From positions 1-43,324 of the forward strand of contig RXIW01000025.1 in assembly GCA_003989065.1 (NCBI GenBank): a stretch of DNA of 43,324 nucleotides, written 5' to 3'. This document shows positions 18,124 through 25,489 of the stretch, piece after piece. This DNA is from Candidatus Competibacteraceae bacterium. Lineage in GTDB: Bacteria; Pseudomonadota; Gammaproteobacteria; Competibacterales; Competibacteraceae. Every line of letters begins with the position of its first letter. Positions within the stretch are counted from its first letter, which is position 1. A model generated the notes under the pieces. The model ran no database searches, was not told the origin of the DNA, and was given only the letters and a program-made list of their open reading frames with translations. The translations under genes and the position numbers were made by a program.

Positions 18124-18516
18124 TCAATTCGACGCCAGACGCTGACCGAAGCGGGGATCGCTGTGCATTTCCCGGTTCAGCGCGGTCAACATCTCAGCGG
18201 CGGTGGTTTGGTCGCTGGGAAACAGCGCGGTGAACTTGGCGCGGGTCAGGGCGCGGAAGGCGGCTTGTTGGCTGGCGTCGATCTCCATCAGCGTCGCCAG
18301 CGAGTCGAGATATTCGCCCTGGCCGGCGGCCATGTCGTTGCGCAGCGGCTCCAGATTGACGCTGGCGAACTGGGCGACCTGCTGCTGGCGATCCAGGAAG
18401 GAGGTGCTGCTCGAACCGCCGCTGCTAGAGCCGGAGCTGGGATCGGTGACGACGGTGCAAGCGCTCGTTCCCCACGCCAAGGCGGCGGTTAAGGCAAGGT
18501 TCAGCCATACTTTCAT
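18124..18516 (-). CDS. Small lipoprotein, DUF3015-like
   Basis: 130 residues. The N-terminus is a lipoprotein signal: MKVWLNLALTAALAWGTSAC, with lipobox TSAC and Cys-20 as the acylation site. A Ser/Gly-rich linker (27-39) follows. The remaining ~90 residues (QQVAQFASVNLEPLRNDMAA, GQGEYLDSLATLME, FTALFPSD) resemble the helical DUF3015 family, which often sits beside DUF4105 genes. The next residue after the lipid Cys is Thr, so outer-membrane retention is possible. First gene of a probable operon with DUF4105 and the symporter; divergent from the radical SAM gene with only 87 bases between. Function unknown. Confidence 0.75.
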   Translation of the reverse strand: MKVWLNLALTAALAWGTSACTVVTDPSSGSSSGGSSSTSFLDRQQQVAQFASVNLEPLRNDMAAGQGEYLDSLATLMEIDASQQAAFRALTRAKFTALFPSDQTTAAEMLTALNREMHSDPRFGQRLASN

Positions 18517-18603
18517 AATTCATTCCTCAAGAAGTTAAGCCATCGACTATGGTCGCTACAGTTTAAAGGCTATAAAGGCGTAACGCTAAAGGTTGCTGCT
18601 ACC

Positions 18604-19749
18604 ATGAAAAGCCATTTCTCGTTGATCCTGCTGTCCACCCTGCAGTGCAATGCCGACTGCGATTATTGTTTCGAGAACAAGACCACCGACCGGCTGACGC
18701 TCGACCGGCTCGGCGAGATGATGCGCAAGGTGCTGGATTACATGGTGGAGCGCTCGTTGGATGCGCTCACCATCTACTGGCAGGGCGGCGAGGCGATGTT
18801 GTTGCCGCCCAGCTGGTACGAACAGGCCAACGAAATGATCCGGCGCGAGGCCGACGCCCGCGGCAAAGAGGTGTTTCACAGCCTGCAGAGCAACATGCTG
18901 TCCTACAGCTCCCGCTGGAACCAGGTCATCGCCGACATGTTCGGCAATTCGGTCGGCACCTCGCTGGATTATCCCAATCTGCACCGCAAGCTGCTGGGGC
19001 AGGGGCCGGAAAGCTACAACCAGATCTGGGCGCGGCGGGTGCGGGAAGCGCAGGCAGCCGGCATCGCGATCCAGGTGATCGCCGTGCCCAATCAGGGCAC
19101 CCTGGACATCGGCGCCGAACGCTTCTACGACTATTTCGTCGAAGAACTCGGCATCACCGAATTCCAGATCAATACCCCCTTCCCTGGTGGCGATGCCGCT
19201 GCCAAGCACGAGCTGCCGGTGGCGGACGTGGAAAATCTCAGTCGCTTCTACCGCGAACTGGCCGATATCTGGCTGGAGCGGGGTTACCCGCGTGGAATAC
19301 GGATCGGGCCGTTCGACGCCCTGCTCCAGCATTTCAGCCACGAGCCGACCCAGTTGCCTTGCATTTGGGGCGAAAACTGCGCCAATACCATCGTGTCCAT
19401 CGATGCTCGCGGCTATGTGGCTCAGTGCGACTGCTGGGTGACCAGCTATCCGGATTACCACTACGGCAATATCTTCGAAACGGCCAACTTTGGCGAGCTG
19501 TTGCGAACCAGCCCGGTGCGTCAACGTTTCAACGAGCGGCCGATTCAACTCATCCAGCGCGACTGCCTGAGTTGCGACTATCTCTCGCTGTGCCACGGTG
19601 GTTGTCCGGTGCGGACCTATACCGTGCATGGCTCGTTGTTCGAGAAGGACCCCTATTGCGGCTTGTACAAGGCCGTGTTCGGACGCATGGAGCGGGCTGC
19701 GCTGGAACTGGCGCAGACGGCCGTGGCAGCGCGCGCGGTGGCGGTCTGA
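18604..19749 (+). CDS. grrM: Radical SAM/SPASM peptide maturase, GrrM/OscB-like (cyclophane-forming)
   Basis: 381 residues. Radical SAM cluster motif CNADCDYC (C15, C19, C22) binds the 4Fe-4S cluster that cleaves S-adenosylmethionine; GGE (61-63) is the SAM-binding motif. A C-terminal SPASM domain carries C253, C259, C275, C277, C321, C324, C330, C334 and C352, enough for two auxiliary clusters, with the characteristic CLSCDYLSLCHGGCP block. Length and motifs match GRR-system maturases, which link the aromatic ring of Trp or Phe to the side chain two residues later in W-x-N type motifs, making three-residue cyclophanes. The Gly-rich W-x-N protein encoded 252 bases downstream is the obvious substrate. 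Family assignment is from motif resemblance and context. A weak AAAGGT site precedes the ATG. Confidence 0.88.
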   Translation: MKSHFSLILLSTLQCNADCDYCFENKTTDRLTLDRLGEMMRKVLDYMVERSLDALTIYWQGGEAMLLPPSWYEQANEMIRREADARGKEVFHSLQSNMLSYSSRWNQVIADMFGNSVGTSLDYPNLHRKLLGQGPESYNQIWARRVREAQAAGIAIQVIAVPNQGTLDIGAERFYDYFVEELGITEFQINTPFPGGDAAAKHELPVADVENLSRFYRELADIWLERGYPRGIRIGPFDALLQHFSHEPTQLPCIWGENCANTIVSIDARGYVAQCDCWVTSYPDYHYGNIFETANFGELLRTSPVRQRFNERPIQLIQRDCLSCDYLSLCHGGCPVRTYTVHGSLFEKDPYCGLYKAVFGRMERAALELAQTAVAARAVAV

Positions 19750-19831
19750 GCGTTGTGTCGCTTCATGGCGCGACTGTCTCACAGCGGTCCGGGGCGAGTC
19801 GCGCTGTAGAAGCGATTTTTGTAAGGGTTTC

Positions 19832-19880
19832 AGGCCGTATTCAGTTACTATATCCATATAATTTATCCGTCTTACGGCCT
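19832..19880 (+). promoter_or_regulatory. Candidate promoter and inverted repeat upstream of the RiPP precursor
   Basis: An exact TATAAT (19857-19862) is centred within a perfect 8-base inverted repeat AGGCCGTA (19832-19839) / TACGGCCT (19873-19880). The sequence is locally AT-rich in a GC-rich region. No good -35 hexamer is seen 16-18 bases upstream, suggesting regulator-dependent transcription. This would let the precursor be made in excess over the maturase, as is common for RiPPs. The leader to the precursor ATG would be about 130 bases long. Confidence 0.4.
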
Positions 19881-20001
19881 CTGGCTCGGCAGGTTCGAGC
19901 AATAGGGAGCATGACTGGCCGCGCGACAGGCGCGACGAGTGTAACAAGAGGACAAGTTTGAGCGTGATTCAGCCAGATTAGATAATGTGTGGAGAGCTGA
20001 A

Positions 20002-20511
20002 ATGACCGATCGATACGATGAACAGGATCATGACGAGCAGGCGCTGGAAACCGGCGATCAGGAGGTCGTCCAGGAGCGGCGCAATTTCTTGCGCAGCTTG
20101 GGCAAATGGTCGCAGGCGGTGATCGGCGGCGTGCTGGTCGGCGGCGTGCTGAGCGTGCCCAAACCGGCCCAAGCCTGGGTTAACCATAGCGGCGGCTGGG
20201 GCGATCGCGGCGGCTGGTACAACCGCGGCGGTGGCTGGGGTAACCATGGCGGTGGCGGCGGTTGGGTCAACCGTCACGGCGGCTGGTACAACCGCGGCGG
20301 TGGCTGGGGTAATCATGGCGGTGGTGGCGGCTGGTACAACCGTGGCGGCGGCTGGGGTAATCATGGCGGTTGGTACAATCGCGGCGGCGGTTGGGGTAAC
20401 CGTGGTGGCGGCTGGGCCAACCGCGGTGGCAGCGCCTGGGCCAATCGCGGCGGTGGCTGGATCAACAACGGCGGCTGGGCCAACCGCGGCCGGATCTGGT
20501 ACAACGGCTGA
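20002..20511 (+). CDS. grrA: Tat-exported Gly-rich RiPP precursor with 16 W-x-N/D motifs (GrrA-like)
   Basis: 169 residues; the ATG at 20002 has GGAGAG five bases upstream. Residues 1-25 are acidic and probably a recognition leader. A twin-arginine signal follows: ERRNFLR (25-31), hydrophobic core QAVIGGVLVGGVL (38-50) and AQA (56-58), predicting cleavage before W59. From 59 to 169 the protein is almost only Gly with W-x-N (15 times) or W-x-D (once) at positions 59, 66, 72, 79, 88, 95, 102, 111, 118, 124, 131, 138, 146, 153, 159 and 166; most are followed by Arg or His. Every Trp of this part lies in such a motif. Three-residue W-x-N is a cyclophane substrate motif of GRR/OscB maturases. Modification in the cytoplasm followed by Tat export of the finished product is inferred. 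No protease or ABC exporter is nearby. Confidence 0.85.
   Translation: MTDRYDEQDHDEQALETGDQEVVQERRNFLRSLGKWSQAVIGGVLVGGVLSVPKPAQAWVNHSGGWGDRGGWYNRGGGWGNHGGGGGWVNRHGGWYNRGGGWGNHGGGGGWYNRGGGWGNHGGWYNRGGGWGNRGGGWANRGGSAWANRGGGWINNGGWANRGRIWYNG
20176..20508 (+). repeat. Tandem coding repeats of the W-x-N core
   Basis: The mature part is built from degenerate units of mostly 21 bases (7 residues, spacing range 6-9) encoding GGxWxN(R/H). Longer near-identical blocks encoding WYNRGGGWGNHGG recur at about 20215, 20284, 20332 and 20368, showing recent unit duplication. All spacings are multiples of three, so copy number can change without frameshift. Confidence 0.85.
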
Positions 20512-20534
20512 CGTCGAGCGCTCGACAGGCTCAT

Positions 20535-20565
20535 GGAAACCGTGCGGGAGTGCCGCGCGGTTTCC
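20535..20565. terminator. Bidirectional hairpin between grrA and scpB
   Basis: A 13-pair stem with one G-U pair: GGAAACCG-T-GCGG pairs with CCGC-G-CGGTTTCC around a GAGTG loop. It stands 23 bases after the precursor stop and 14 bases after the scpB stop, between convergent genes. The T-tract is poor on both sides, so termination efficiency is uncertain; it may also protect the precursor mRNA 3' end. Confidence 0.6.
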
Positions 20566-20579
20566 TGACGGGCAACGAC

Positions 20580-21359
20580 TTATCTTCCCTCGAACCGGGG
20601 TTTGCGTTTTTCCCGGAATGCACTCAACCCCTCCTCGTAGTCGTGGCTATCGTACACGATACGCCGCAAGCCCTGAATCCGTTCGAACAATTCGGGCGTG
20701 ATCGCGCGGGCGCTGGACAGCAAACGGAGTTCCTCCTTCATCACCGAGACGCTCAGCGGCGAATTGGCGACGATATGCGCGGCGAGATCGTAGACGAAGG
20801 TTTCGATGTCTTCGGGCGCTTTGATGTGATTGATGATGCCGAGATTCTGCGCTTGGGTGGTAGGAATGGGCTGTGCGGTGAATAGCATTTCCTTGGCTAC
20901 CGGTAGCGGAATCATGTTCATCAAGGTCAGTACCCCACCCAGATTGTAGGGGACGCCCAGCTTGGCCGGCGTGATGGCGAAAGTGGCTTCGGGCGTGGCG
21001 ACCAGGATGTCGCAGGCCATGGCGACTTCACAACCCCCACCCCAGACCCCACCTTCGATCAATGCGATGATGGGAGCCGGGTACTCCTGGATGGCCCGGA
21101 TCAGCACCCGCAACGGGTCGTTCCAACTCAGCGGATCGCGGCCCCGATTGGGTAGTTCGCTGATATCGTGGCCGGCGGACCAGACTTTGGCGCCGGTTGG
21201 CGCGCGCAGGACCACGGCGCGGATACCCTGTTCGCGGAAGGCGTCCAGCGTGACGGTGATTTCGTTGATCAGGGCTTCGCTGAGCGCATTGCGTTTGGCG
21301 ATGTGGTTCATCACGATCGTGCCGATCGCATCCTGAGTTTCGGTGATGATCAAGGACAC
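20580..21359 (-). CDS. scpB: Methylmalonyl-CoA decarboxylase (enoyl-CoA hydratase/crotonase family)
   Basis: 259 residues from a GTG start, chosen because GAGGAA lies seven bases upstream and because E. coli ScpB (261 residues) begins at the same point. Very close to ScpB throughout: ALRAPTG-KVWSAGHDISELP, GRDPLSWNDPLR, VWGGGCEVAMACD with the oxyanion-hole glycines, PAKLGVPYNLGG, and the C-terminal FERIQGLRRIVYDSHDYEEGLSAF. It decarboxylates (R)-methylmalonyl-CoA to propionyl-CoA, in the cytoplasm, in routes from succinyl-CoA to propionate or the reverse. No methylmalonyl-CoA mutase gene is in the window, so its pathway partners lie elsewhere. It is convergent with the RiPP precursor and appears unrelated to it. 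Confidence 0.9.
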   Translation of the reverse strand: MSLIITETQDAIGTIVMNHIAKRNALSEALINEITVTLDAFREQGIRAVVLRAPTGAKVWSAGHDISELPNRGRDPLSWNDPLRVLIRAIQEYPAPIIALIEGGVWGGGCEVAMACDILVATPEATFAITPAKLGVPYNLGGVLTLMNMIPLPVAKEMLFTAQPIPTTQAQNLGIINHIKAPEDIETFVYDLAAHIVANSPLSVSVMKEELRLLSSARAITPELFERIQGLRRIVYDSHDYEEGLSAFREKRKPRFEGR

Positions 21360-21621
21360 AGTCTTTTCCTCGGTGGTGGAGGGATGAATCGGCGGCGATC
21401 GGTCCGGGACCGATCGACATCCAGGATTCTGGCGATGGGAATCCCGTTGCGATTCACTGTTCAAGGACTCAACAGCTTCCGATGATGAATGGTTATGAAT
21501 GGGCTGACAAACCTGATCTACAGCAGGGACAGTTGATCCTCTTCGGCCAGCGCAATTGCCACAGTGTCTCGTAGCAGTTCTCTTGGCTGAATGACCCTAT
21601 CCTCCATGTCTCCTGAAATGA

Positions 21622-23277
21622 CTACCCAGCGCCGAAAACCTGGCAGGAAGACCCGAAGGGAATTCCCAGCGCCGTCAGCGCCCGTTCCGCCGCCAGCACA
21701 CCGCGGTAGTTGGCCTCCTCGAAGATCGAATAGCCGCTAAGATCGGCGTGGGCGAACAGCACCCGCTCTTGCGGCTGGAGCAACAGCTGGCGGGCTTCGC
21801 CCCAGACGAAGCCGGGGCGCGGCCGGACCATGGCATGGCCCCAGCGGACCAGATCCAGCCGGGTGACCAGCGCGCGGAGATCGGGATGGGGTCGGGACAG
21901 GTCGCGCAGGATTTTCTCCGCCCAGACCCGCCACGGTGTTTCCAGCAGCTGACGGCGGGCCTGGTCCGGCGGCGCATCGCACAGAGCGTGGTACCAGGTG
22001 AAGACGGTCTGTTCCTGATGCACGGCCAGCTGTTGATGGGTGGCGACCACATAGCCCAGCGCGTCGCTGTCGTACAGCACGTTGTCCCAGGACAAGGGCG
22101 CGCCGCGCCGTTCCTGGGGAAAGCCGCGCAGGCTGAGATTGGCGACCAGCCAGGGGGCGTACTGGAACTCGGCGATGGCTGTCGTCCGCGCCGCCGCCAG
22201 CTCCCGGAACACCCGCGGAGCCTGAAACAGTGGCGCGGCCCAGATGACCAGTCGCGCCAGGCGCCGGATCGAACGATTTTCCCGCGCGTGCCAGGTATCG
22301 ACCAGGATCGCCCGGTCCAGCTCCGACAGTCGCCAGGCGATAGCGTTGGGGCACAGATGCGGCTCCAGCCGTTCCCGCAGCCGTTTGACCAGCCAGCCGT
22401 TGCCTTCCGGCCAGGTCAGCACGTCGTCGCTGGCGGCATCGCGGGCTTGGGCGTCGCGGCTGGCGAAGTAATGCACCCCCATCCAGGCCGAGGTCTGATC
22501 GTAACGGCAGCCGTAGTCGTCGCGGCAGGCGTAGTTGACGTACCAGTGCAGCGGTTCCGAATCGAGGCCGTGTTGCAGCAGGAAATCGCGCATCGACAGC
22601 CGATCCAGCGCCAGCAAATCGGGGTCACGGGCGCTGAAATCGATGGGAATGGCGAAAGCCTTGCGGCCATCCGCTCCGCGCTGGCGCTGGAATTCGCCCA
22701 TCAGCTCCTGAAAACGGCGATATTGCTCCAAATCCCGTTGCCGAACCCCGACTTGCGGCCACAGTCCGTCATGCCAGAGGCCATTGGCGTACAGCCGTTC
22801 CTGCGGGGCGAAGTTGATGTAGCGCGGGTCGTAAACCGGCTCGACCGCATAGGGATCGCCCTGCAGCACGCCGAAATCGGCCAGCAATTCACGCACGGCG
22901 CGGGATTCCTGGGTGGGGAAGGGCAGATAGTGCGCACCCCAGGGATAGGCGGTGATGGCGTTTTGGCCGCTGCGGGCGTTGCCGCCGACCTCCGACTCCA
23001 GCTCCAGGATCACGAAATCGTGGAAGCCGGCGCGCTGCAGTTTCCAGCCAGCGGACAGGCCGGCGATGCCGCCGCCGACGATGATCACCGGGGTTTTCTC
23101 CGTCGCGCTCGGTTCGGGGAACTGCATGCGCCGCAAGCGGTGGCCGACGGTGTTGGAGGCGCCGAGGATGTCGCCGGGCGGCAGCGGCGGCGTCTTGCCG
23201 TGGTCCTGCTGCCAGGCGTAGGCACCGCCGGCCGTGGCGGCCGCGCCCAGCGTGAGCAGGAATTGGCGGCGGTTCAT
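21622..23277 (-). CDS. Tat-exported FAD-dependent amine-oxidase-like protein
   Basis: 551 residues. The N-terminus is a twin-arginine signal, MNRRQFLLTLGAAATAGGAYA. The FAD dinucleotide fold is at about 62-92: VIIVGGGIAGLSAGWKLQRAG, followed by the acidic E of ILELESEVGGNARSG, the flavin amine oxidase/phytoene desaturase signature. A C-terminal FAD-contact stretch is VLFAHADLSGYSIFEEANYRGVLAAERAL. It lies 10 bases after a membrane-fused aminopropyltransferase gene, a pairing I recall with DUF4178 and DUF350 genes in other bacteria. A periplasmic oxidation of a polyamine or similar product is suggested, but no substrate is established. The start is the first Met and gives a complete Tat signal. 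Confidence 0.85.
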   Translation of the reverse strand: MNRRQFLLTLGAAATAGGAYAWQQDHGKTPPLPPGDILGASNTVGHRLRRMQFPEPSATEKTPVIIVGGGIAGLSAGWKLQRAGFHDFVILELESEVGGNARSGQNAITAYPWGAHYLPFPTQESRAVRELLADFGVLQGDPYAVEPVYDPRYINFAPQERLYANGLWHDGLWPQVGVRQRDLEQYRRFQELMGEFQRQRGADGRKAFAIPIDFSARDPDLLALDRLSMRDFLLQHGLDSEPLHWYVNYACRDDYGCRYDQTSAWMGVHYFASRDAQARDAASDDVLTWPEGNGWLVKRLRERLEPHLCPNAIAWRLSELDRAILVDTWHARENRSIRRLARLVIWAAPLFQAPRVFRELAAARTTAIAEFQYAPWLVANLSLRGFPQERRGAPLSWDNVLYDSDALGYVVATHQQLAVHQEQTVFTWYHALCDAPPDQARRQLLETPWRVWAEKILRDLSRPHPDLRALVTRLDLVRWGHAMVRPRPGFVWGEARQLLLQPQERVLFAHADLSGYSIFEEANYRGVLAAERALTALGIPFGSSCQVFGAG

Positions 23278-23287
23278 CGATTTTGGC

Positions 23288-24808
23288 CTATTGTTGCACG
23301 ACCTGATGCCACTCGCGTTCGTAGTAGCGCACCAGGATCTGAGTGTTCAGACGGTTGATCTCGGCGTCGATCGGCCCCATGTCCGGTGGAAACTGCAGCA
23401 TGGCGGCGACAGTGGCTGGCGTCACGAAGCGCAGACCCTCCGGGTAGTGGTCGGGCGCTGGCCAAGGCTGGCGGCTGGCCAGGGTGAAACCCCATTCGCC
23501 GAAAGCTGGCACGTAGGCATGATAGGGGGTCACGTTGAAGCCGGCGCTTGCGATAGTGCGGGCGATGCACCAGAACGACTGCCGGGCATACAGCGGCGAG
23601 GTGGTCTGCACCACTGCCACGCCGTTGACCGCCAGATGCTTCTCCACCAGCCGGTAGAACACGTTGCTGTACAGCTTGCCCAGCGAATAATTGGTCGGGT
23701 CGGGGAAGTCCACCACGATGAAATCGAAGGTCTCCGTGTTCTGCTCCAGCCAGCGGAAGGCATCGGCGTTGACGACATGCGCCTTGGGTGAACTCAGAGC
23801 GTTGTCGTTCAGCACGGTCAACAGCGGATGATGAGCGAACAGGCGGGTCATCTCGGCATCCAGATCGACCAGGGTGATGCGCTCCACCGTGGGATAGCGC
23901 AGGATTTCTCGCACCGCCAGCCCGTCGCCGCCGCCCAGCACCAGCACCCGCCGCGCGCCCGGAACCGCGCTCAGGCCGGGATGCACTAGGGCTTCGTGAT
24001 AGCGGTATTCGTCGCGTGAGCTGAATTGCAGGTTGTTGTTGAGGAATAGGCGGATATCGTCTTTCCAGCGGGTCACCACGATACGCTGGTAGGGGGTGGT
24101 GCGGGTCAGCAGGATCTCGTCGGCGTACAGGCGATCCTCGGCCAGGGTGGTGAGCCAGTCGGCGGCGACTAGGCCGGCGCACAGCGCCAGCAACGCAGCG
24201 ATGCACTGGCCGCGCAACCAGCGTTGTCCCGGCAGCTGGTCGCGGAACAGCCACAACGCCCAGGCCGCCACCAGCACGTTGAGCAGGCCGAACAGCAGGC
24301 TGGTGCGGCTCAGTCCCAGATGCGGGGCCAGCAGGATCGGGAACAGCAGCGACACCGCCAGCGCGCCCAGATAATCGAGGGTCAGCACCTGCGACACCAG
24401 GTCCTTGAAGGCGAACTGCTGTTTGAGGATGCGCATGACCAACGGAATTTCCAGGCCGACCAGCACGCCGACGATCAGCACCACCAGATACAGAGCCAGG
24501 CGGAACGCCCCGGCCCAGGCAAAGATCAGGAACAGCGCCGGGGCCGAGAAGCCGCCCAGGATACCCACCGCCAGTTCGATCTGGATGAAGCGGGCGATCA
24601 GACCGCGGACCACGTAGCGCGACAGCCAGGAGCCGATGCCCATGGCGAACAGATAGGTACCGATGATGGTCGAGAACTGGGTGACCGAATCGCCCAGCAG
24701 ATAGCTGGCCAGCGCGCCGGCGACCAGTTCGTAGGTCAGCCCGCAGGAGGCGATGACGAAAACCGAGAACAGCAGAGCATGGGTCACGCTCGGCGCTCCC
24801 CATTCCAT
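23288..24808 (-). CDS. Membrane-fused spermidine synthase-like aminopropyltransferase
   Basis: 506 residues. The first ~215 residues form about seven membrane segments (for example 11-31, 46-66, 78-98, 104-124, 145-162, 168-187, 203-217). The remainder is a spermidine synthase-type domain: YQRIVVTRW (240-248), NNNLQFSSRDEYRYHEALVHP, the cofactor loop LGGGDGLAVREIL (291-303), VDLDAEM, and VVDFPDPTNYSLGKLYS in place of the usual catalytic D-S/T-x-D-P loop. Spermidine synthases transfer aminopropyl from decarboxylated AdoMet to an amine; no AdoMet decarboxylase is in the window, so this enzyme may use another acceptor or donor. It is followed by the Tat flavoprotein in an apparent operon. Function of this fused class is unproven. 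Confidence 0.88.
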   Translation of the reverse strand: MEWGAPSVTHALLFSVFVIASCGLTYELVAGALASYLLGDSVTQFSTIIGTYLFAMGIGSWLSRYVVRGLIARFIQIELAVGILGGFSAPALFLIFAWAGAFRLALYLVVLIVGVLVGLEIPLVMRILKQQFAFKDLVSQVLTLDYLGALAVSLLFPILLAPHLGLSRTSLLFGLLNVLVAAWALWLFRDQLPGQRWLRGQCIAALLALCAGLVAADWLTTLAEDRLYADEILLTRTTPYQRIVVTRWKDDIRLFLNNNLQFSSRDEYRYHEALVHPGLSAVPGARRVLVLGGGDGLAVREILRYPTVERITLVDLDAEMTRLFAHHPLLTVLNDNALSSPKAHVVNADAFRWLEQNTETFDFIVVDFPDPTNYSLGKLYSNVFYRLVEKHLAVNGVAVVQTTSPLYARQSFWCIARTIASAGFNVTPYHAYVPAFGEWGFTLASRQPWPAPDHYPEGLRFVTPATVAAMLQFPPDMGPIDAEINRLNTQILVRYYEREWHQVVQQ

Positions 24809-24841
24809 GGTTCTCCAGACTGCTGCCCCATCGTCATGTGT

Positions 24842-25489
24842 TCATATCCAAGAGAAAGGTATACCGGTCAGGGGTCGGGCATCGATGATGCTGACCTTCA
24901 GGTCGTTCAGCACCGCTCCCAACCCAGCAGCGGCAATCAGCTTCATCTTCCGGACCGCCCGCAGCTTGGAAATGGCTCGGTCGAAGACGGCTAGGTTGGT
25001 GTGACCATTGAGGCGCGACGGATAGAGGATGCCATCTGGTTGCGCCGGGTGCTCGTGGAAGGCCACCGACCACGCCCGGGCAAGCGTCTGACGGGACGCC
25101 TTCGCGACATCGGTCGGAACACCCATAACGATGGCGCCGTCCTCGCGCAGATCGACCATCATCAACGGGGCCGCGACCTCGATCTCGGCATAGTGCCGCG
25201 CGTGCAGTTCCGACTCCTCCATGGGCAGGTCGCCGATCGCGCCGTCGCGCTGATCGCGGAGCACCGCCTCTAGAAAGCAGACCTTCACGGTGTCCCCGAG
25301 ATAGAGGACGCCAAAACGGTTCGCGGCGACGCGCCGACGCGGATCGCTGAACCGGCTCGGCGTTTTGCCGAAGCCAAGAGGGTCCGGATATCGACCCAAG
25401 TAGATGCGGCCGAAGCGTTGGCCGGCCGGCACCTCATGAAGCTGGAGGCTCGCACCCGCAAAGCCCTTGGGCGGGAGAACCTTCGCCAT
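24842..25489 (-). CDS. RES-domain toxin of a RES/Xre toxin-antitoxin system
   Basis: 215 residues. The RES fold is recognisable by an early Arg in GKTPSRFSDPR (R46), YLGDTVKVCFLEAVLRD with Glu at 74, and GILYPSRL with Ser at 158, the Arg-Glu-Ser triad that names the family. Known RES toxins deplete NAD+ by phosphorolysis or ADP-ribosylate targets, arresting growth. The ATG (25487-25489) directly abuts the antitoxin stop (TAA-ATG), so synthesis is coupled. The pair sits between an aminopropyltransferase gene and a Kef antiporter gene, suggesting insertion into an older cluster. All three residues are present, so the toxin is probably active. Confidence 0.9.
   Translation of the reverse strand: MAKVLPPKGFAGASLQLHEVPAGQRFGRIYLGRYPDPLGFGKTPSRFSDPRRRVAANRFGVLYLGDTVKVCFLEAVLRDQRDGAIGDLPMEESELHARHYAEIEVAAPLMMVDLREDGAIVMGVPTDVAKASRQTLARAWSVAFHEHPAQPDGILYPSRLNGHTNLAVFDRAISKLRAVRKMKLIAAAGLGAVLNDLKVSIIDARPLTGIPFSWI

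Noticed and set aside
20176-20508. Regular repeats resembling a CRISPR array
   Set aside because: The repeats are in frame within a gene, have no constant repeat/variable spacer structure and no cas genes are nearby.
21518-21607. 29-codon minus-strand frame starting MEDRVIQPRELL between scpB and the flavoprotein gene
   Set aside because: AGGAGA lies only one base from the ATG and there is no similarity I recognise; could be chance or a gene remnant.
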